This document shows positions 41,924-50,097 of a DNA stretch of 64,000 bases, piece by piece. The notes beneath the pieces were generated by a model, which had not been told where the DNA came from, made no database searches, and saw nothing but the letters and a program-made list of their open reading frames with translations. The stretch comes from Naumannella halotolerans. Its GTDB lineage: Bacteria; Actinomycetota; Actinomycetes; Propionibacteriales; Propionibacteriaceae. Every line of letters begins with the position of its first letter. Position 1 is the first letter of the stretch. Location: contig NZ_SOAW01000001.1 in NCBI RefSeq assembly GCF_004364645.1, forward strand, positions 1,054,001-1,118,000, written 5' to 3'. The position numbers were made by a program, and so were the translations under genes.

Positions 41924-43970
41924 GGTCGTGGTGAAGCCCATCGCAGCGGTCGTGATGTCCAGCCCGACGAGGAACTCGGCGCGGCTGATTGCGTATGCGC
42001 TCACTGAGAAGGACGGTCAGGCCAAGGGCGACCGGTTCGTGGCTGCGAGCGGCATCAACGGCTGCGTCCCGGAGTTCGCCGAGGGGCAGTTCCGGGACAA
42101 CCGGAAGCGCTGGCGCAAGGACGGGACGAGGACGGTCAAGGTGCAGTGGGGCACCGACAAGGCGACGGGCCAGCCGACCTACCGCGACGTCACCGAGGGC
42201 GCCTATGTGCAGGCGTACCATGTTATCCAGAGCTTCGCGCGGGACGGTGCGGGGGCGCTCGACCCCGACGATCCCGACGACTGGGAGGAGGGGCACCGGC
42301 TGGGCCAAGAGCTGGCCCGCTCGCTCGCCGGTGATCACCGCCGCGCGCTGGTCGTCACCCAGGTCGACGGGAAGACCGGCTGCGTCCACAACCACATCGT
42401 GATCGACTCGATCGACAAGGCGACGGGGAAGAGCTTCGCGTCGTCCAACGTGAAGCACTCGATTCTGTCCAAGACTCATGACGCCGTGCTCGCCGCGCAG
42501 GGGTACGAGCAGCGCAACGAGCTGACATCCACGGGCTGGGAGCTGAAGGAGAAGTCCGAGCGGCGGGGGCTGGACAAGCACCAGAAGTGGAGCGCCGGGG
42601 CCTCGTCGAGCGAGCCGGAGCCGTTCAGCTTCGCGGTGCTGAAGGACCGCATCCGGACTGCGCTCGAGGCCACGGGCTACACCGACTTCGACGGGTACGC
42701 CCAGGTGCTGGCCGAGGTCGGCGTCGTGGTCGAGCAGCGCGGCGAGAAGGGCCGCGGGCTCACCTACCAGATGAAGCGCCGCGGGGCGGACGGTGAGTAC
42801 ATCGAGCCGAGTCCCGGCGACCGGCGACGGGCCAGCAGGCTCGGCCGCTTCGCCATGCTCGACCAAGTCGAGGAGACGATCCAGCGCAACGCCCAGCTGG
42901 CTGCGCAGGCCGCGCCGAAACCGGCCATGTCGGCGGCGCAGATGCGCGCGGCGATGGCGAGCAGCCTCGACGACGCCCTGGCTGAGCGGCGCAGCGAGAG
43001 CGCCGCGGCGCTGGCGGCCCAGTGGGAGCAGGAGCGCCGCGCAGAGGAGATGATGGCCGAAGCCCGGCGGGCTGGGTTCGAGGCGGCCATGGCGCCCGCG
43101 GAGCCGTCGCCCGAGAGCGCAGACGACGGCGTCGCCGTGGCGGATGGATCCGATGCGGATGGACCGGACGCGAAGCTGGCCGACAAGGTCGTCCTCGACG
43201 CCTGGGACCTCCAGAAGCGGCGGCTGCGCACGCCCGATCGAGGTGCGATGCGCAGGGCCGGGATGGGCTACGCGGAGGTCGACGCCGCCATCGCCGCGTG
43301 GCGCGCGCTCGACGAGCCGAAGACCGCCTGGGAGCGCGAGCAGGAGGCCGAGCAGCAGCGTGCCGTCGAGACGGTCGAGGACGTGGCCGAGGTGAGCGCG
43401 TCGGCTGCCGCCGACACGACTCCGGCCCCAGCCCCGGCTACCGCCGGGTCCAGGGCCGAGGCGTCCTCGACCTCCGAGGTGAGGACCGCTGCGCCCCACG
43501 AGTCACCGCTGCGGAAGAGGAGGCCGACGCGCGAGCGCGAGGTGGCTGCCTGGGAGCAGATGGTCCAGATCGACGAGCGCTGGCACGTGCAGCTGGCCGC
43601 CGGGGAGCCGCTGGACGGCGCGCTGGCCAAGGGGCTCAGGAGCGCCACGCTGGAGCGCTACGAGGACGCACTGGACACCTCGGTGGCCTTCGAGCTGTGG
43701 CGCCGCGCGGCGAAGCTCGCCGAGGCCCGCAGGGCCGTCGAGGTGCACCAGGACAAGGCACTGGCCGACGCGATGCGCGCCGAGGTCGCTGCGGGCGACC
43801 ACGCCTGGGACGGCGAGCCCTCGACGCTGGCCGAGCTGAGGCACGAGGCCACGAGGAGAGAGCTGACCAGCAGGGAGAAGGCACTCAAGTCGGTCCGTGA
43901 GGCCGACCTCGAGGTCAACCACGAGGACGGGCTGGAGCGCCCACCGAACGCCGGAGGGATGGAGCGGTGA
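41916..43970 (+). CDS. Relaxase/mobilization nuclease (MobA/VirD2-like, MOBP type)
   Basis: The 684-residue protein has the relaxase domain in its first 250 residues. The metal-binding histidines are in YHVIQSF (101-107) and VHNHIVID (157-164). The catalytic tyrosine is not certain; Tyr27 (LIAYAL) is the best candidate. The rest is alanine- and glutamate-rich, partly coiled, and probably a linker or recruitment region. It nicks oriT and pilots the strand in transfer. No coupling protein or secretion genes accompany it. Confidence 0.88.
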   Translation: MTEVVVKPIAAVVMSSPTRNSARLIAYALTEKDGQAKGDRFVAASGINGCVPEFAEGQFRDNRKRWRKDGTRTVKVQWGTDKATGQPTYRDVTEGAYVQAYHVIQSFARDGAGALDPDDPDDWEEGHRLGQELARSLAGDHRRALVVTQVDGKTGCVHNHIVIDSIDKATGKSFASSNVKHSILSKTHDAVLAAQGYEQRNELTSTGWELKEKSERRGLDKHQKWSAGASSSEPEPFSFAVLKDRIRTALEATGYTDFDGYAQVLAEVGVVVEQRGEKGRGLTYQMKRRGADGEYIEPSPGDRRRASRLGRFAMLDQVEETIQRNAQLAAQAAPKPAMSAAQMRAAMASSLDDALAERRSESAAALAAQWEQERRAEEMMAEARRAGFEAAMAPAEPSPESADDGVAVADGSDADGPDAKLADKVVLDAWDLQKRRLRTPDRGAMRRAGMGYAEVDAAIAAWRALDEPKTAWEREQEAEQQRAVETVEDVAEVSASAAADTTPAPAPATAGSRAEASSTSEVRTAAPHESPLRKRRPTREREVAAWEQMVQIDERWHVQLAAGEPLDGALAKGLRSATLERYEDALDTSVAFELWRRAAKLAEARRAVEVHQDKALADAMRAEVAAGDHAWDGEPSTLAELRHEATRRELTSREKALKSVREADLEVNHEDGLERPPNAGGMER

Positions 43971-43977
43971 AAGACGA

Positions 43978-44005
43978 CAGGCCCGCTCCGACGGGAGCGG
44001 GCCTG
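43978..44005. terminator. Bidirectional terminator between relaxase and lipoprotein genes
   Basis: A 12-bp perfect stem (CAGGCCCGCTCC with GGAGCGGGCCTG) with a 4-nt loop stands between two convergent genes, 8 bp after the relaxase stop. Confidence 0.75.
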
Positions 44006-44019
44006 CGGCTGCATACGGT

Positions 44020-45006
44020 CTACTTGGCGATCCAGTCGCCGTTGACATCGCGCTCGTAGTCCTCGACCTCGGCCTCGACCACGGTGATCGAGCCGTCGGA
44101 CAGGACGGTGTAGTCGAACTCGGCGAAGTCGGCCCCCTCCCCGTCCTGGGAGGTCCGGAAGGTGAAGGTCTCGGTGGCGTCGTCGTCGGTCGGGTTGGCC
44201 GCGCAGCTGCCCACGTTGATGCCGGAGGCGAAGTCCGGGGCCAGGTACAGGCCAGTCTCGGGCGCGGACTCGTTCAGGTCGGCGAGCGGGTACACGCTGC
44301 CCGGAACGCCTAGGCCCTCGCGGGCGACGTTGGCCTCCTCCGACTCCTCTGCCGCCTCGTCGACGGGCTTGTTGGCGTCGGCGGCGATGAGCTCCTGCAT
44401 CTTCTCGATGAACAGGCGGGGCTCGAACGCCAGGCCCTGCTCCCGCAGTTCGCGGGTGGCGTTGGCAGCGTAAGGATGGCTCTGGTCGGCTGCCTCCATC
44501 CCCTCGGCGATCGTCTGGCCCGCCTGTGCATCGCCGCCCTGGGCCCGCTCGGCCAGATCGATCCACTCCTCGGTGGTCTCGACGTCGAAGTAGTCCAGGA
44601 AGCTGTTGGTCCACTTCTCGATGTCGGCGTCGGCATCGGCCTGGGACGTGGCCGGCTTGTTGGCCAGCTCCAGGGCACCATCAGCCCACTCGATGGCGAC
44701 ATTCACCGCGCAGTGCTTCACGCCGTCAAGCTCGTGGGGCGTCAGGGTCACGCTGTCGACCAGGAGCCCCTCGGCATCGGGCCCTGCGGCTTCTCTGAGG
44801 TCGTCGGGGATGGCGACGGTCAGGGACGTGAGCATGCCCGGCGGTTCGCGGGTGAACTCGTAGACGGCCGAGCTCGACCCGTCGTCGGCGGGATCGCCTG
44901 CTCCGGGGTCGGGCTGCGTCGGGTCGCCCGACCCTCCCGCGCACCCCGCTAGGGCAAGCAGCGACAGCAGGACCGATGCAGTCAGGATCGTTGGTCTGTG
45001 GGACAT
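44020..45006 (-). CDS. Secreted lipoprotein of unknown function carried on the element
   Basis: The 328-residue protein has a lipoprotein signal peptide with lipobox LALAGC (Cys at residue 22), a Gly/Asp/Pro linker to about residue 45, and then an acidic globular part (EWADGALELANKPATSQ and DIEKWTNSFLDYFDVETTEEW). I do not recognise the family. A surface protein in the mobilization module could act in exclusion or surface contact, which is inference. It is alone on the minus strand and converges on the relaxase gene. Confidence 0.8.
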   Translation of the reverse strand: MSHRPTILTASVLLSLLALAGCAGGSGDPTQPDPGAGDPADDGSSSAVYEFTREPPGMLTSLTVAIPDDLREAAGPDAEGLLVDSVTLTPHELDGVKHCAVNVAIEWADGALELANKPATSQADADADIEKWTNSFLDYFDVETTEEWIDLAERAQGGDAQAGQTIAEGMEAADQSHPYAANATRELREQGLAFEPRLFIEKMQELIAADANKPVDEAAEESEEANVAREGLGVPGSVYPLADLNESAPETGLYLAPDFASGINVGSCAANPTDDDATETFTFRTSQDGEGADFAEFDYTVLSDGSITVVEAEVEDYERDVNGDWIAK

Positions 45007-45116
45007 GGTCGTTCACCTTCGTTCGGCAATGGTTCGGTTGAACTCCCGATCAGCGTACTGAAAACAGGCGCGTTTGGGTTACTGTGCAACGCACGCGCCT
45101 GCGGGAAGTTGGGTGG

Positions 45117-45383
45117 ATGCCTGCTCCCGCTCCAGACCTGCGCGCCCTCGGCGTGGAGGTGGCGCGCCTGCGCAAGGAGTCCGGGTTCTCGATCGACCGG
45201 CTCGCGGAGGCCGCCGGGGTCCACCGCAAGACGATCATCGAGGTCGAGGCCGGGCGCGTGGCCGCGAAGATCTCCACGCTCCACGGCATCGCCCACGCGC
45301 TCGGCGTGCCCTTGACCGAGCTGGTGGCCCCGGCCTGCGCGCGGCATCCCAGGCAGGTGGGCGTGCCCTCTAAGCTCGTCTGA
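45117..45383 (+). CDS. XRE family helix-turn-helix regulator
   Basis: The 88-residue protein is a single Cro/CI-type domain (RALGVEVARLRKESGFSIDR, then LAEAAGVHRKTIIEVEAGRV) with a short tail. The ATG at 45117 is preferred because a possible -10 (TACTGT) lies over an earlier GTG at 45084. It is divergent from the lipoprotein gene across 110 bp and converges on ardA, so it may control the former or the element as a whole. Confidence 0.8.
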   Translation: MPAPAPDLRALGVEVARLRKESGFSIDRLAEAAGVHRKTIIEVEAGRVAAKISTLHGIAHALGVPLTELVAPACARHPRQVGVPSKLV

Positions 45384-45388
45384 GCAGC

Positions 45389-45955
45389 TCAGAGGTCGCG
45401 GAACACGTACACGCCGTATCCCTCGCCCGCCGGTGCGTCGACGACGGTGAAGTCGAACGCGAGATCACGGGTCCAGCTCGCCCAGTCGAAGTACCGCACG
45501 GCCTCCTCCGGCCAGCCGGTCATCATCCCGGTGTCGTCGGCGAGCTGCTCGGCGTACTCCCGGAAGCCCTCCCAGTGCCCGCAGTAGCGCTCCTCGAAGT
45601 CGCCCAAGCTCGGGATGTCGCCGGTGCCCTCGACCACGTGCATCCCCGACCGGACCCACGCGCACACGGCTGTCCAGCGGTCGGAGCCGGCTTCCTCGTA
45701 GCACCGGCCCCACTGAGCGGCCTCCAGAGGCCCGAACTCGCCCTCGACGGGCACGAACTCGTGGTCGAGCACCCAGACCTCCTCACAGGCCGCGTACGGC
45801 CTCCCAGAGCCCGCGTGGAGGTCGGCGAGGGTGACGTCCTCGACGTCGGTGCAGTCGACCCACCGGCCCACCAGGGCCCCGTCGTTGCAGCAGCAGGCCA
45901 GGCACCCGAGCCATACCCGGGGAGCACCAGTGTCCGTGGGGGTCGCCGTGCTCAT
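45389..45955 (-). CDS. ardA: Antirestriction protein ArdA
   Basis: The 188-residue acidic protein matches ArdA: PRVWLGCLACCCNDGALVG at the start, DFEERYCGHWEGFREYAEQL in the middle, and WPEEAVRYFDWASWTRDLAF near the end. ArdA mimics B-form DNA and blocks type I restriction enzymes, protecting incoming elements. The start at 45955 overlaps the stop of the upstream gene (ATGA). The three-cysteine cluster CLACCC near residue 20 is notable. An antirestriction gene on an element that also carries its own restriction system fits a transfer role. Confidence 0.93.
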   Translation of the reverse strand: MSTATPTDTGAPRVWLGCLACCCNDGALVGRWVDCTDVEDVTLADLHAGSGRPYAACEEVWVLDHEFVPVEGEFGPLEAAQWGRCYEEAGSDRWTAVCAWVRSGMHVVEGTGDIPSLGDFEERYCGHWEGFREYAEQLADDTGMMTGWPEEAVRYFDWASWTRDLAFDFTVVDAPAGEGYGVYVFRDL

Positions 45956-46275
45956 GCCGCATCCCCCGCGGTCAGCACGCGCACGCGGTGCGCCGTGGCG
46001 GCGAACGGCCCGACGGCGATGGCGTCGAGCAGCTCGACGACGCCTACCTCGGCCAGGGCGCGGGGGAGCCCGCTGTGCTCGGACCAGTCCTTGACGACGG
46101 CCTCGTCGGGCAGCAGCGGGAAGTCGGGCAAGCGGGTGGTCAGGACCTCGGACTCGCCGGTGGCGGGGTCCAGGGCCAGCAGGGCGTGCTGCGCGGGGTC
46201 GTGGTGGATCTCGACCGGCTCGGCGAAGGCGGGCAGGTCGAGCGTGACGGCGGTGCGGATCGTTGTCCAGGCCAT
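45952..46275 (-). CDS. Hypothetical protein upstream of ardA
   Basis: The 107-residue protein (MAWTTIRTAVTLDLPAFAEP, ending in AHRVRVLTAGDAA) is of no family I know. The GAGGAGG ribosome site supports the ATG at 46275. It is translationally coupled to ardA and so may be cotranscribed as an early transfer gene. The 282 bp upstream hold no gene that I can support. Confidence 0.7.
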   Translation of the reverse strand: MAWTTIRTAVTLDLPAFAEPVEIHHDPAQHALLALDPATGESEVLTTRLPDFPLLPDEAVVKDWSEHSGLPRALAEVGVVELLDAIAVGPFAATAHRVRVLTAGDAA

Positions 46276-46557
46276 GGTGGTCCTCCTCGGTGTCAGGGAG
46301 GACCCAGCGCACCCTCGCAGCCGTGCTCGGGTGAATCGGCGCTTGCGGGCGCAGCCGGGTCCTCGCCAGGAGGCCCGGCGCCGCGTCAGCGGCGCATGCA
46401 GGGTAGGTGTGGCTTCGTTCGCTTGGTGGCGGGGTTTTTGCAGCGCTCCGTGGCGGTCTTGTTGCCGCGATCACGCAGGACTGGCTGCAGGTAGGTGTCG
46501 CGGTCTGAACCGAGAGGGGTGCGCCCGGTCGGGGCCGTTTGGATCGCTGCCGCTACG

Positions 46558-47160
46558 TCAGAGTCCGAAGGCTCCGCCGCTGACGAGGATCACGATGCCG
46601 AGGCCGATGAGAACGATGGGGAAGAGGATGTGCTCCCAGCGTTCGAGCACTTCGGCGATCGGGGGGCGGGTGGCGACGAACTTTGCCAGGGCCACCAGGA
46701 CCGCGACGAGCGCGAGGAAGACGATGCAGTAGGCGACTACTGCGAGAGGTTCCACGCTGAGGAAGACAGGGGTGTAGACGCCGATGTTGTCGCCGCCGTT
46801 GGCAAGGGTGACGCCTGCGACTGTCCACACGCCGACCTTCTTGCCGGCAACCTTGGCCTCGTCGTCATCGTCGTCATCGTCTCCGCGCCAGGCCTGCCAT
46901 GCGGCCCAGAGGCCGAGGCCCAGAGGGATGAGACCGAAGTACGGGATGGCTGCCGAGGGCAGGAATGCTCCGGCACCGATGGTCACCAGGACCGCGGCAC
47001 CGAGGATGCCGGCGAATCCGAGGTACTGGCCGGCCAGAATGCGGGCGGTAGTGCCGCGCTGGTCTGCCCCTCGCGCGAAGAAGAGGGAGAGCACGATGAT
47101 GTCGTCGATGTTGGTCGCTGCGAACAGGCCCATCGCCTGCAAGACCGAGGTGAGGATCAT
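46558..47160 (-). CDS. cadD: Cadmium resistance transporter CadD family
   Basis: The 200-residue protein has five or six membrane segments and the CadD/LysE-like pattern: ATNIDDIIVLSLFFARG near residue 17 and GVTLANGGDNIGVYTPVF near 110, both with acidic residues suited to metal transport. A run of aspartates in the central loop (GDDDDDDDEAK) is unusual and may bind metal. It exports Cd. It is coupled to the metal-sensing regulator by an ATGA overlap. Confidence 0.9.
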   Translation of the reverse strand: MILTSVLQAMGLFAATNIDDIIVLSLFFARGADQRGTTARILAGQYLGFAGILGAAVLVTIGAGAFLPSAAIPYFGLIPLGLGLWAAWQAWRGDDDDDDDEAKVAGKKVGVWTVAGVTLANGGDNIGVYTPVFLSVEPLAVVAYCIVFLALVAVLVALAKFVATRPPIAEVLERWEHILFPIVLIGLGIVILVSGGAFGL

Positions 47161-47516
47161 GCGCCCTCCCCAGCTGCGTCGCATCCGGGAAGCGAGCAGG
47201 CGGGATCGATGCACGGGGCGTCTTCGTCCACTGCCAGGGTGGCATCGACCAGTGCCGTCAGCGCCCGCGCCAGGTGCGAATCGGCGATCTCATATCGTGT
47301 CCGACGACCCTCGGGCTCGGAGACGACGATCCCGCAATCGCGCAGGCATGCCAGGTGGTTGGACACGTTCGGGCGTGTCAGGTCCAGATCTCGGGCCAGT
47401 TCCGCCGGGTAAGTGGGATGGTCGAGCAGGGTCAAGATGATCCGGGATCGAGTGGGGTCGGCCAGTGCACGACCCAGGCGGTTCATCACGTCGAGACGCG
47501 AAGCAATAGTCAGCAT
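47157..47516 (-). CDS. cmtR: Cd(II)/Pb(II)-sensing ArsR family repressor CmtR
   Basis: The 119-residue protein has an ArsR winged helix with LTRPNVSNHLACLRDCG. Cys57, Cys61 and Cys102 fall at the same numbers as the metal ligands of Mycobacterium tuberculosis CmtR. Two further cysteines follow (107 and 111, CIDPACSLPGC). It represses itself and cadD until Cd or Pb binds. A TATAGT box ends 7 nt before the ATG at 47516, suggesting a leaderless mRNA; ACTGAAC repeats flank the box (47519-47525 and 47538-47544) as a possible operator. Confidence 0.92.
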   Translation of the reverse strand: MLTIASRLDVMNRLGRALADPTRSRIILTLLDHPTYPAELARDLDLTRPNVSNHLACLRDCGIVVSEPEGRRTRYEIADSHLARALTALVDATLAVDEDAPCIDPACSLPGCDAAGEGA

Positions 47517-47623
47517 GGACTGAACTATACAGCGCGCACTGAACACTCGGTCACAGGCGTCAGCCCAGATCGCATGCCCGTAAGGGGAACCTTCACCGTA
47601 CGTCGAGAGAGCTTCCTCCTCGA

Positions 47624-47648
47624 TGTGAATGTTCGAAGTCGCCTGCAC
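47624..47648 (+). repeat. Tn402/Tn5053-like terminal repeat, outer copy
   Basis: This 25-bp stretch (starts TGTGAATGTTCGAAG, ends GCCTGCAC) matches the second end at 48313-48337 in 20 of 25 positions and has the TGT...TGCAC form of Tn402-family ends. Three TGTGCAC motifs follow within 100 bp, as TniA-binding repeats do. Confidence 0.55.
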
Positions 47649-47740
47649 AGCTGACCTGGGCATTCGACGTTGTGTGCACAGGAGTGTGATCTCCCGACTT
47701 GTCCGTACCCGTGTGCACGACCGGCACGTTGTTCCATAGT

Positions 47741-48070
47741 CCTGTGCACGACGAAGCGGTCGACGATGACCTGATTCCTGAGCGCGGTCTGCTAACCGTC
47801 TCCGATGAGGTGTGGGCGCTGGCGGCCCGCCGAGCCGAGGTGATCGGCCCGCTGGCCGAAGCCGGGACGGTCGGCGGGGAGGCAGTGGAAGCGGCGGCCG
47901 AGCAGCTGGGTGTCCCTGCGGCAGATCTATGTCCTGCTGCGTCGGTGGCGCGAGGGCCAGGGGTTGTGGTCTCGGACCTGGTCCCGCGTCGCTCCAGCGG
48001 CCGGCCGCGGCGGGGAGCGACTGCCGGGCGAGCAGACCGTGACGCGCAAGCCACCTGTCACATTCGCACG
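47741..48070 (+). pseudogene. Degraded N-terminal part of a TniA-like (Mu-type) transposase
   Basis: The reading begins (VHDEAVDDDLIPERGLLTVS, then ALAARRAEVIGPLAEAG) like TniA-type transposases and would continue RQIYVLLRRWREGQG and then VVSDLVPRRSSG, but these pieces lie in different frames, switching near 47915 and 47965. No DDE catalytic core follows. It starts about 95 bp inside a Tn402-like end, the usual place for tniA. From 48080 to 48312 there is no gene; several CGGACACCT motifs occur. Confidence 0.6.
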
Positions 48071-48312
48071 AGAGGAGGGGGTCTGCGCCACGTAGAATAG
48101 GTGACTGGTTGAGTGACAGTGTGAGCCTGCGGCCGGATCTCGGCTGCGGGTGTCACCTAATCGGTCGATCTCGGACACCTGTCCAGCTCGGAGCCGTTCG
48201 GCCTGCCGGAGCCTCCACCAGTGTCTCATAATCCCTGTCCAGATCAGTAGGTGTACCAAGCCGTGCCTCGTGGCCATTTCGGACACCTACCCTGTGGATG
48301 TGATGGCTTGGT

Positions 48313-48359
48313 TGTCAGTTTTCGAAGTCCACTGCACGAGTGTCCGAAGTCGACTGCAC
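48313..48359 (+). repeat. Tn402/Tn5053-like transposon end, inner copy
   Basis: The 25-bp end begins TGTCAGTTTTCGAAGTCC and ends ACTGCAC (48313-48337); a second copy of its inner part (TGTCCGAAGTCGACTGCAC) follows at 48341-48359. Tn402-family ends have this shape (TGTCATTTTCAGAAGACGAC...). The orientation points right, toward the thiamine operon. I found no opposite end. Confidence 0.65.
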
Positions 48360-48542
48360 ATTTTAAGGTTGCGCAGCCGTTGTCTGGTGAGGCGCCATGG
48401 TGAGGGCTGCGGCGGCCAAGGAACGCCGTAGCGCAGCCGGGCACTGGTGACAGCACGCCCGGACGGTCCGAGGCGCGACCCTTTTGCGATCGCTGAAGCG
48501 AGGGCACGGTGCTGGGAACGGTGCGGATGTTAAGCTGGTGAA

Positions 48543-48622
48543 TGACGCGGGGTGCCGTGCTGGTACGGCTGAGATCACACCCGTTGAACCTGATCTAGTT
48601 CGTACTAGCGAAGGGAACGTCG
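48543..48622 (+). ncRNA. TPP riboswitch (THI element)
   Basis: The conserved parts are all present: GCGGGGTGCC, GGCTGAGATCACACCC, GAACCTGATCTAGTTCGTAC and TAGCGAAGGGAA. The closing stem P1 pairs GACG (48544) with CGTC (48621). The purine stretch GAAGGGA at the 3' side is also the ribosome site of thiM, whose ATG is at 48626. Binding of TPP would therefore hide the ribosome site directly; no terminator lies between. Confidence 0.95.
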
Positions 48623-48625
48623 CCG

Positions 48626-49453
48626 ATGTCGGCACCTTCTTCCGTCCCTACTGTCCCACTCGATGCTGCCGCTGTGGGCGAGGCCTTGGCTGCGATGCGC
48701 GGGCATGCCCCGCTGGTGCAGTGCCTGACCAACGTCGTCGTCGCTCAGTGGACAGCGAACGTCCTGCTCGCGGTCGGCGCCAGTCCGTCGATGGTGGACA
48801 ACCCGGAGGAAGCCGGGCCGTTCGCCGCCGTCGCCGACGGGGTCCTGGTCAACCTCGGCACGCCCCAAGAGGCGACGGTGGCTGCGATGCACGGCGCGGT
48901 CAGTGCCGCCGCGGCGGCCGGCACCCCGTGGGTGCTCGACCCGGTCGGGGTGGGTGGGCTCGCCTGGCGCAGCCGGGTTGTCGTCGACCTGCTCGCCCAC
49001 GCCTCCCCGGCACTCGTCCGTGGCAACCCCTCAGAGATTCTCGCTTTCGCCGGTGGGGGCAGCGGTGGGCGGGGTCCGGAGAGCGTCGACGCCGCCGAGG
49101 ATGCCCTCGACGCCGGCCGGGCGCTGGCCCGGGAGCACGGCACCATCGTCGCGGTCTCCGGGGAGGTCGACCACCTCACCGACGGCACCCGGCTGGTGCG
49201 GGTGGCCAACGGCCATCGATGGTTGACCCAGGTCACTGGCGGTGGGTGCGCGCTGGGCGCGCTCATGGCTGCCTTCGCCGCCACCACCGACGACCCGCTC
49301 CTGGCCGCCACGGCCGCGACCGCGACGTACACCGTGGCCGCCGAGGTCGCGGCCGAGCGTGCCGCCGGGCCGGGGAGCTTCGCCGTTGCGCTGCTGGACT
49401 CTCTCGCCACCCTCAACCCGCAGGAGCTGACCGAGAAGGTGGTGCTCCGGTGA
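48626..49453 (+). CDS. thiM: Hydroxyethylthiazole kinase ThiM
   Basis: The 275-residue protein has the ribokinase-like ThiM pattern: [43 protein letters not shown] and the catalytic [14 protein letters not shown]. It phosphorylates the thiazole alcohol in thiamine salvage. It is the first gene of the operon and is controlled by the TPP riboswitch. Its stop overlaps the GTG of thiE. Confidence 0.95.
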   Translation: MSAPSSVPTVPLDAAAVGEALAAMRGHAPLVQCLTNVVVAQWTANVLLAVGASPSMVDNPEEAGPFAAVADGVLVNLGTPQEATVAAMHGAVSAAAAAGTPWVLDPVGVGGLAWRSRVVVDLLAHASPALVRGNPSEILAFAGGGSGGRGPESVDAAEDALDAGRALAREHGTIVAVSGEVDHLTDGTRLVRVANGHRWLTQVTGGGCALGALMAAFAATTDDPLLAATAATATYTVAAEVAAERAAGPGSFAVALLDSLATLNPQELTEKVVLR

Positions 49454-50097
49454 CCCGCCGACCGGTGAACCTCAGCCTCTACCTGGTCACCGACACCGGT
49501 TTGTGCGGCCCACGGGGGGTGCCCGCGACCGTGCAGGCTGCGGTCGCGGGCGGAGTCACCGTGGTGCAGTTGCGTGACCCGGGCGCCACCGACGCCCACT
49601 TCGTCGCCCTCGGCGTGGCGGTCCGCGAGGTGCTGGCGGGGACCGGGGTGCCGCTGATTATCGATGACCGGGTCCACCTCGTTCAGGACATCGGCGCCGA
49701 CGGCGTCCACGTCGGTCAGCGCGACATGCCGCCTGCTCAGGCCCGGCAGTTGCTCGGGCCGGACGCCATGGTCGGGCTGTCGGTCAGCACGATCGAGCAG
49801 GTTCGCACAGCACGCGGGCTCGGTGACGGCGTCTTGGACTACCTCGGCGTTGGACCGGTGTGGCCGACGGCGACCAAGCCTGACCACGGCACTCCGATCG
49901 GCCCGGGCGGGGTGGCTGCGGTGGCCGCCGCGAGCCCGTGGCCGGTCGTCGCCATCGGCGGCATCACCACGAAACGCACCGGCATGCTGCGCCACAGCGG
50001 CGCCGCCGGCGTGGCGGTCGTCTCGACGGTGTGCGCCGCGGAGGAACCAGCCGTGGCGGCCGCGAGCCTGCGGGCCGCGTGGGACGGGCAACCGTGA
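49450..50097 (+). CDS. thiE: Thiamine phosphate synthase ThiE
   Basis: The 215-residue TIM-barrel enzyme has [45 protein letters not shown] and [11 protein letters not shown], all family landmarks. It joins the pyrimidine pyrophosphate and thiazole phosphate. The GTG start at 49450 overlaps the thiM stop and its own stop overlaps thiD, so all three are coupled. Confidence 0.95.
   Translation: MTRRPVNLSLYLVTDTGLCGPRGVPATVQAAVAGGVTVVQLRDPGATDAHFVALGVAVREVLAGTGVPLIIDDRVHLVQDIGADGVHVGQRDMPPAQARQLLGPDAMVGLSVSTIEQVRTARGLGDGVLDYLGVGPVWPTATKPDHGTPIGPGGVAAVAAASPWPVVAIGGITTKRTGMLRHSGAAGVAVVSTVCAAEEPAVAAASLRAAWDGQP

Noticed and set aside
46495-47440. Long plus-strand ORFs over cadD and cmtR
   Set aside because: They are the antisense of clear metal-resistance genes; composition is Asp/Gly/Arg-rich without domains.
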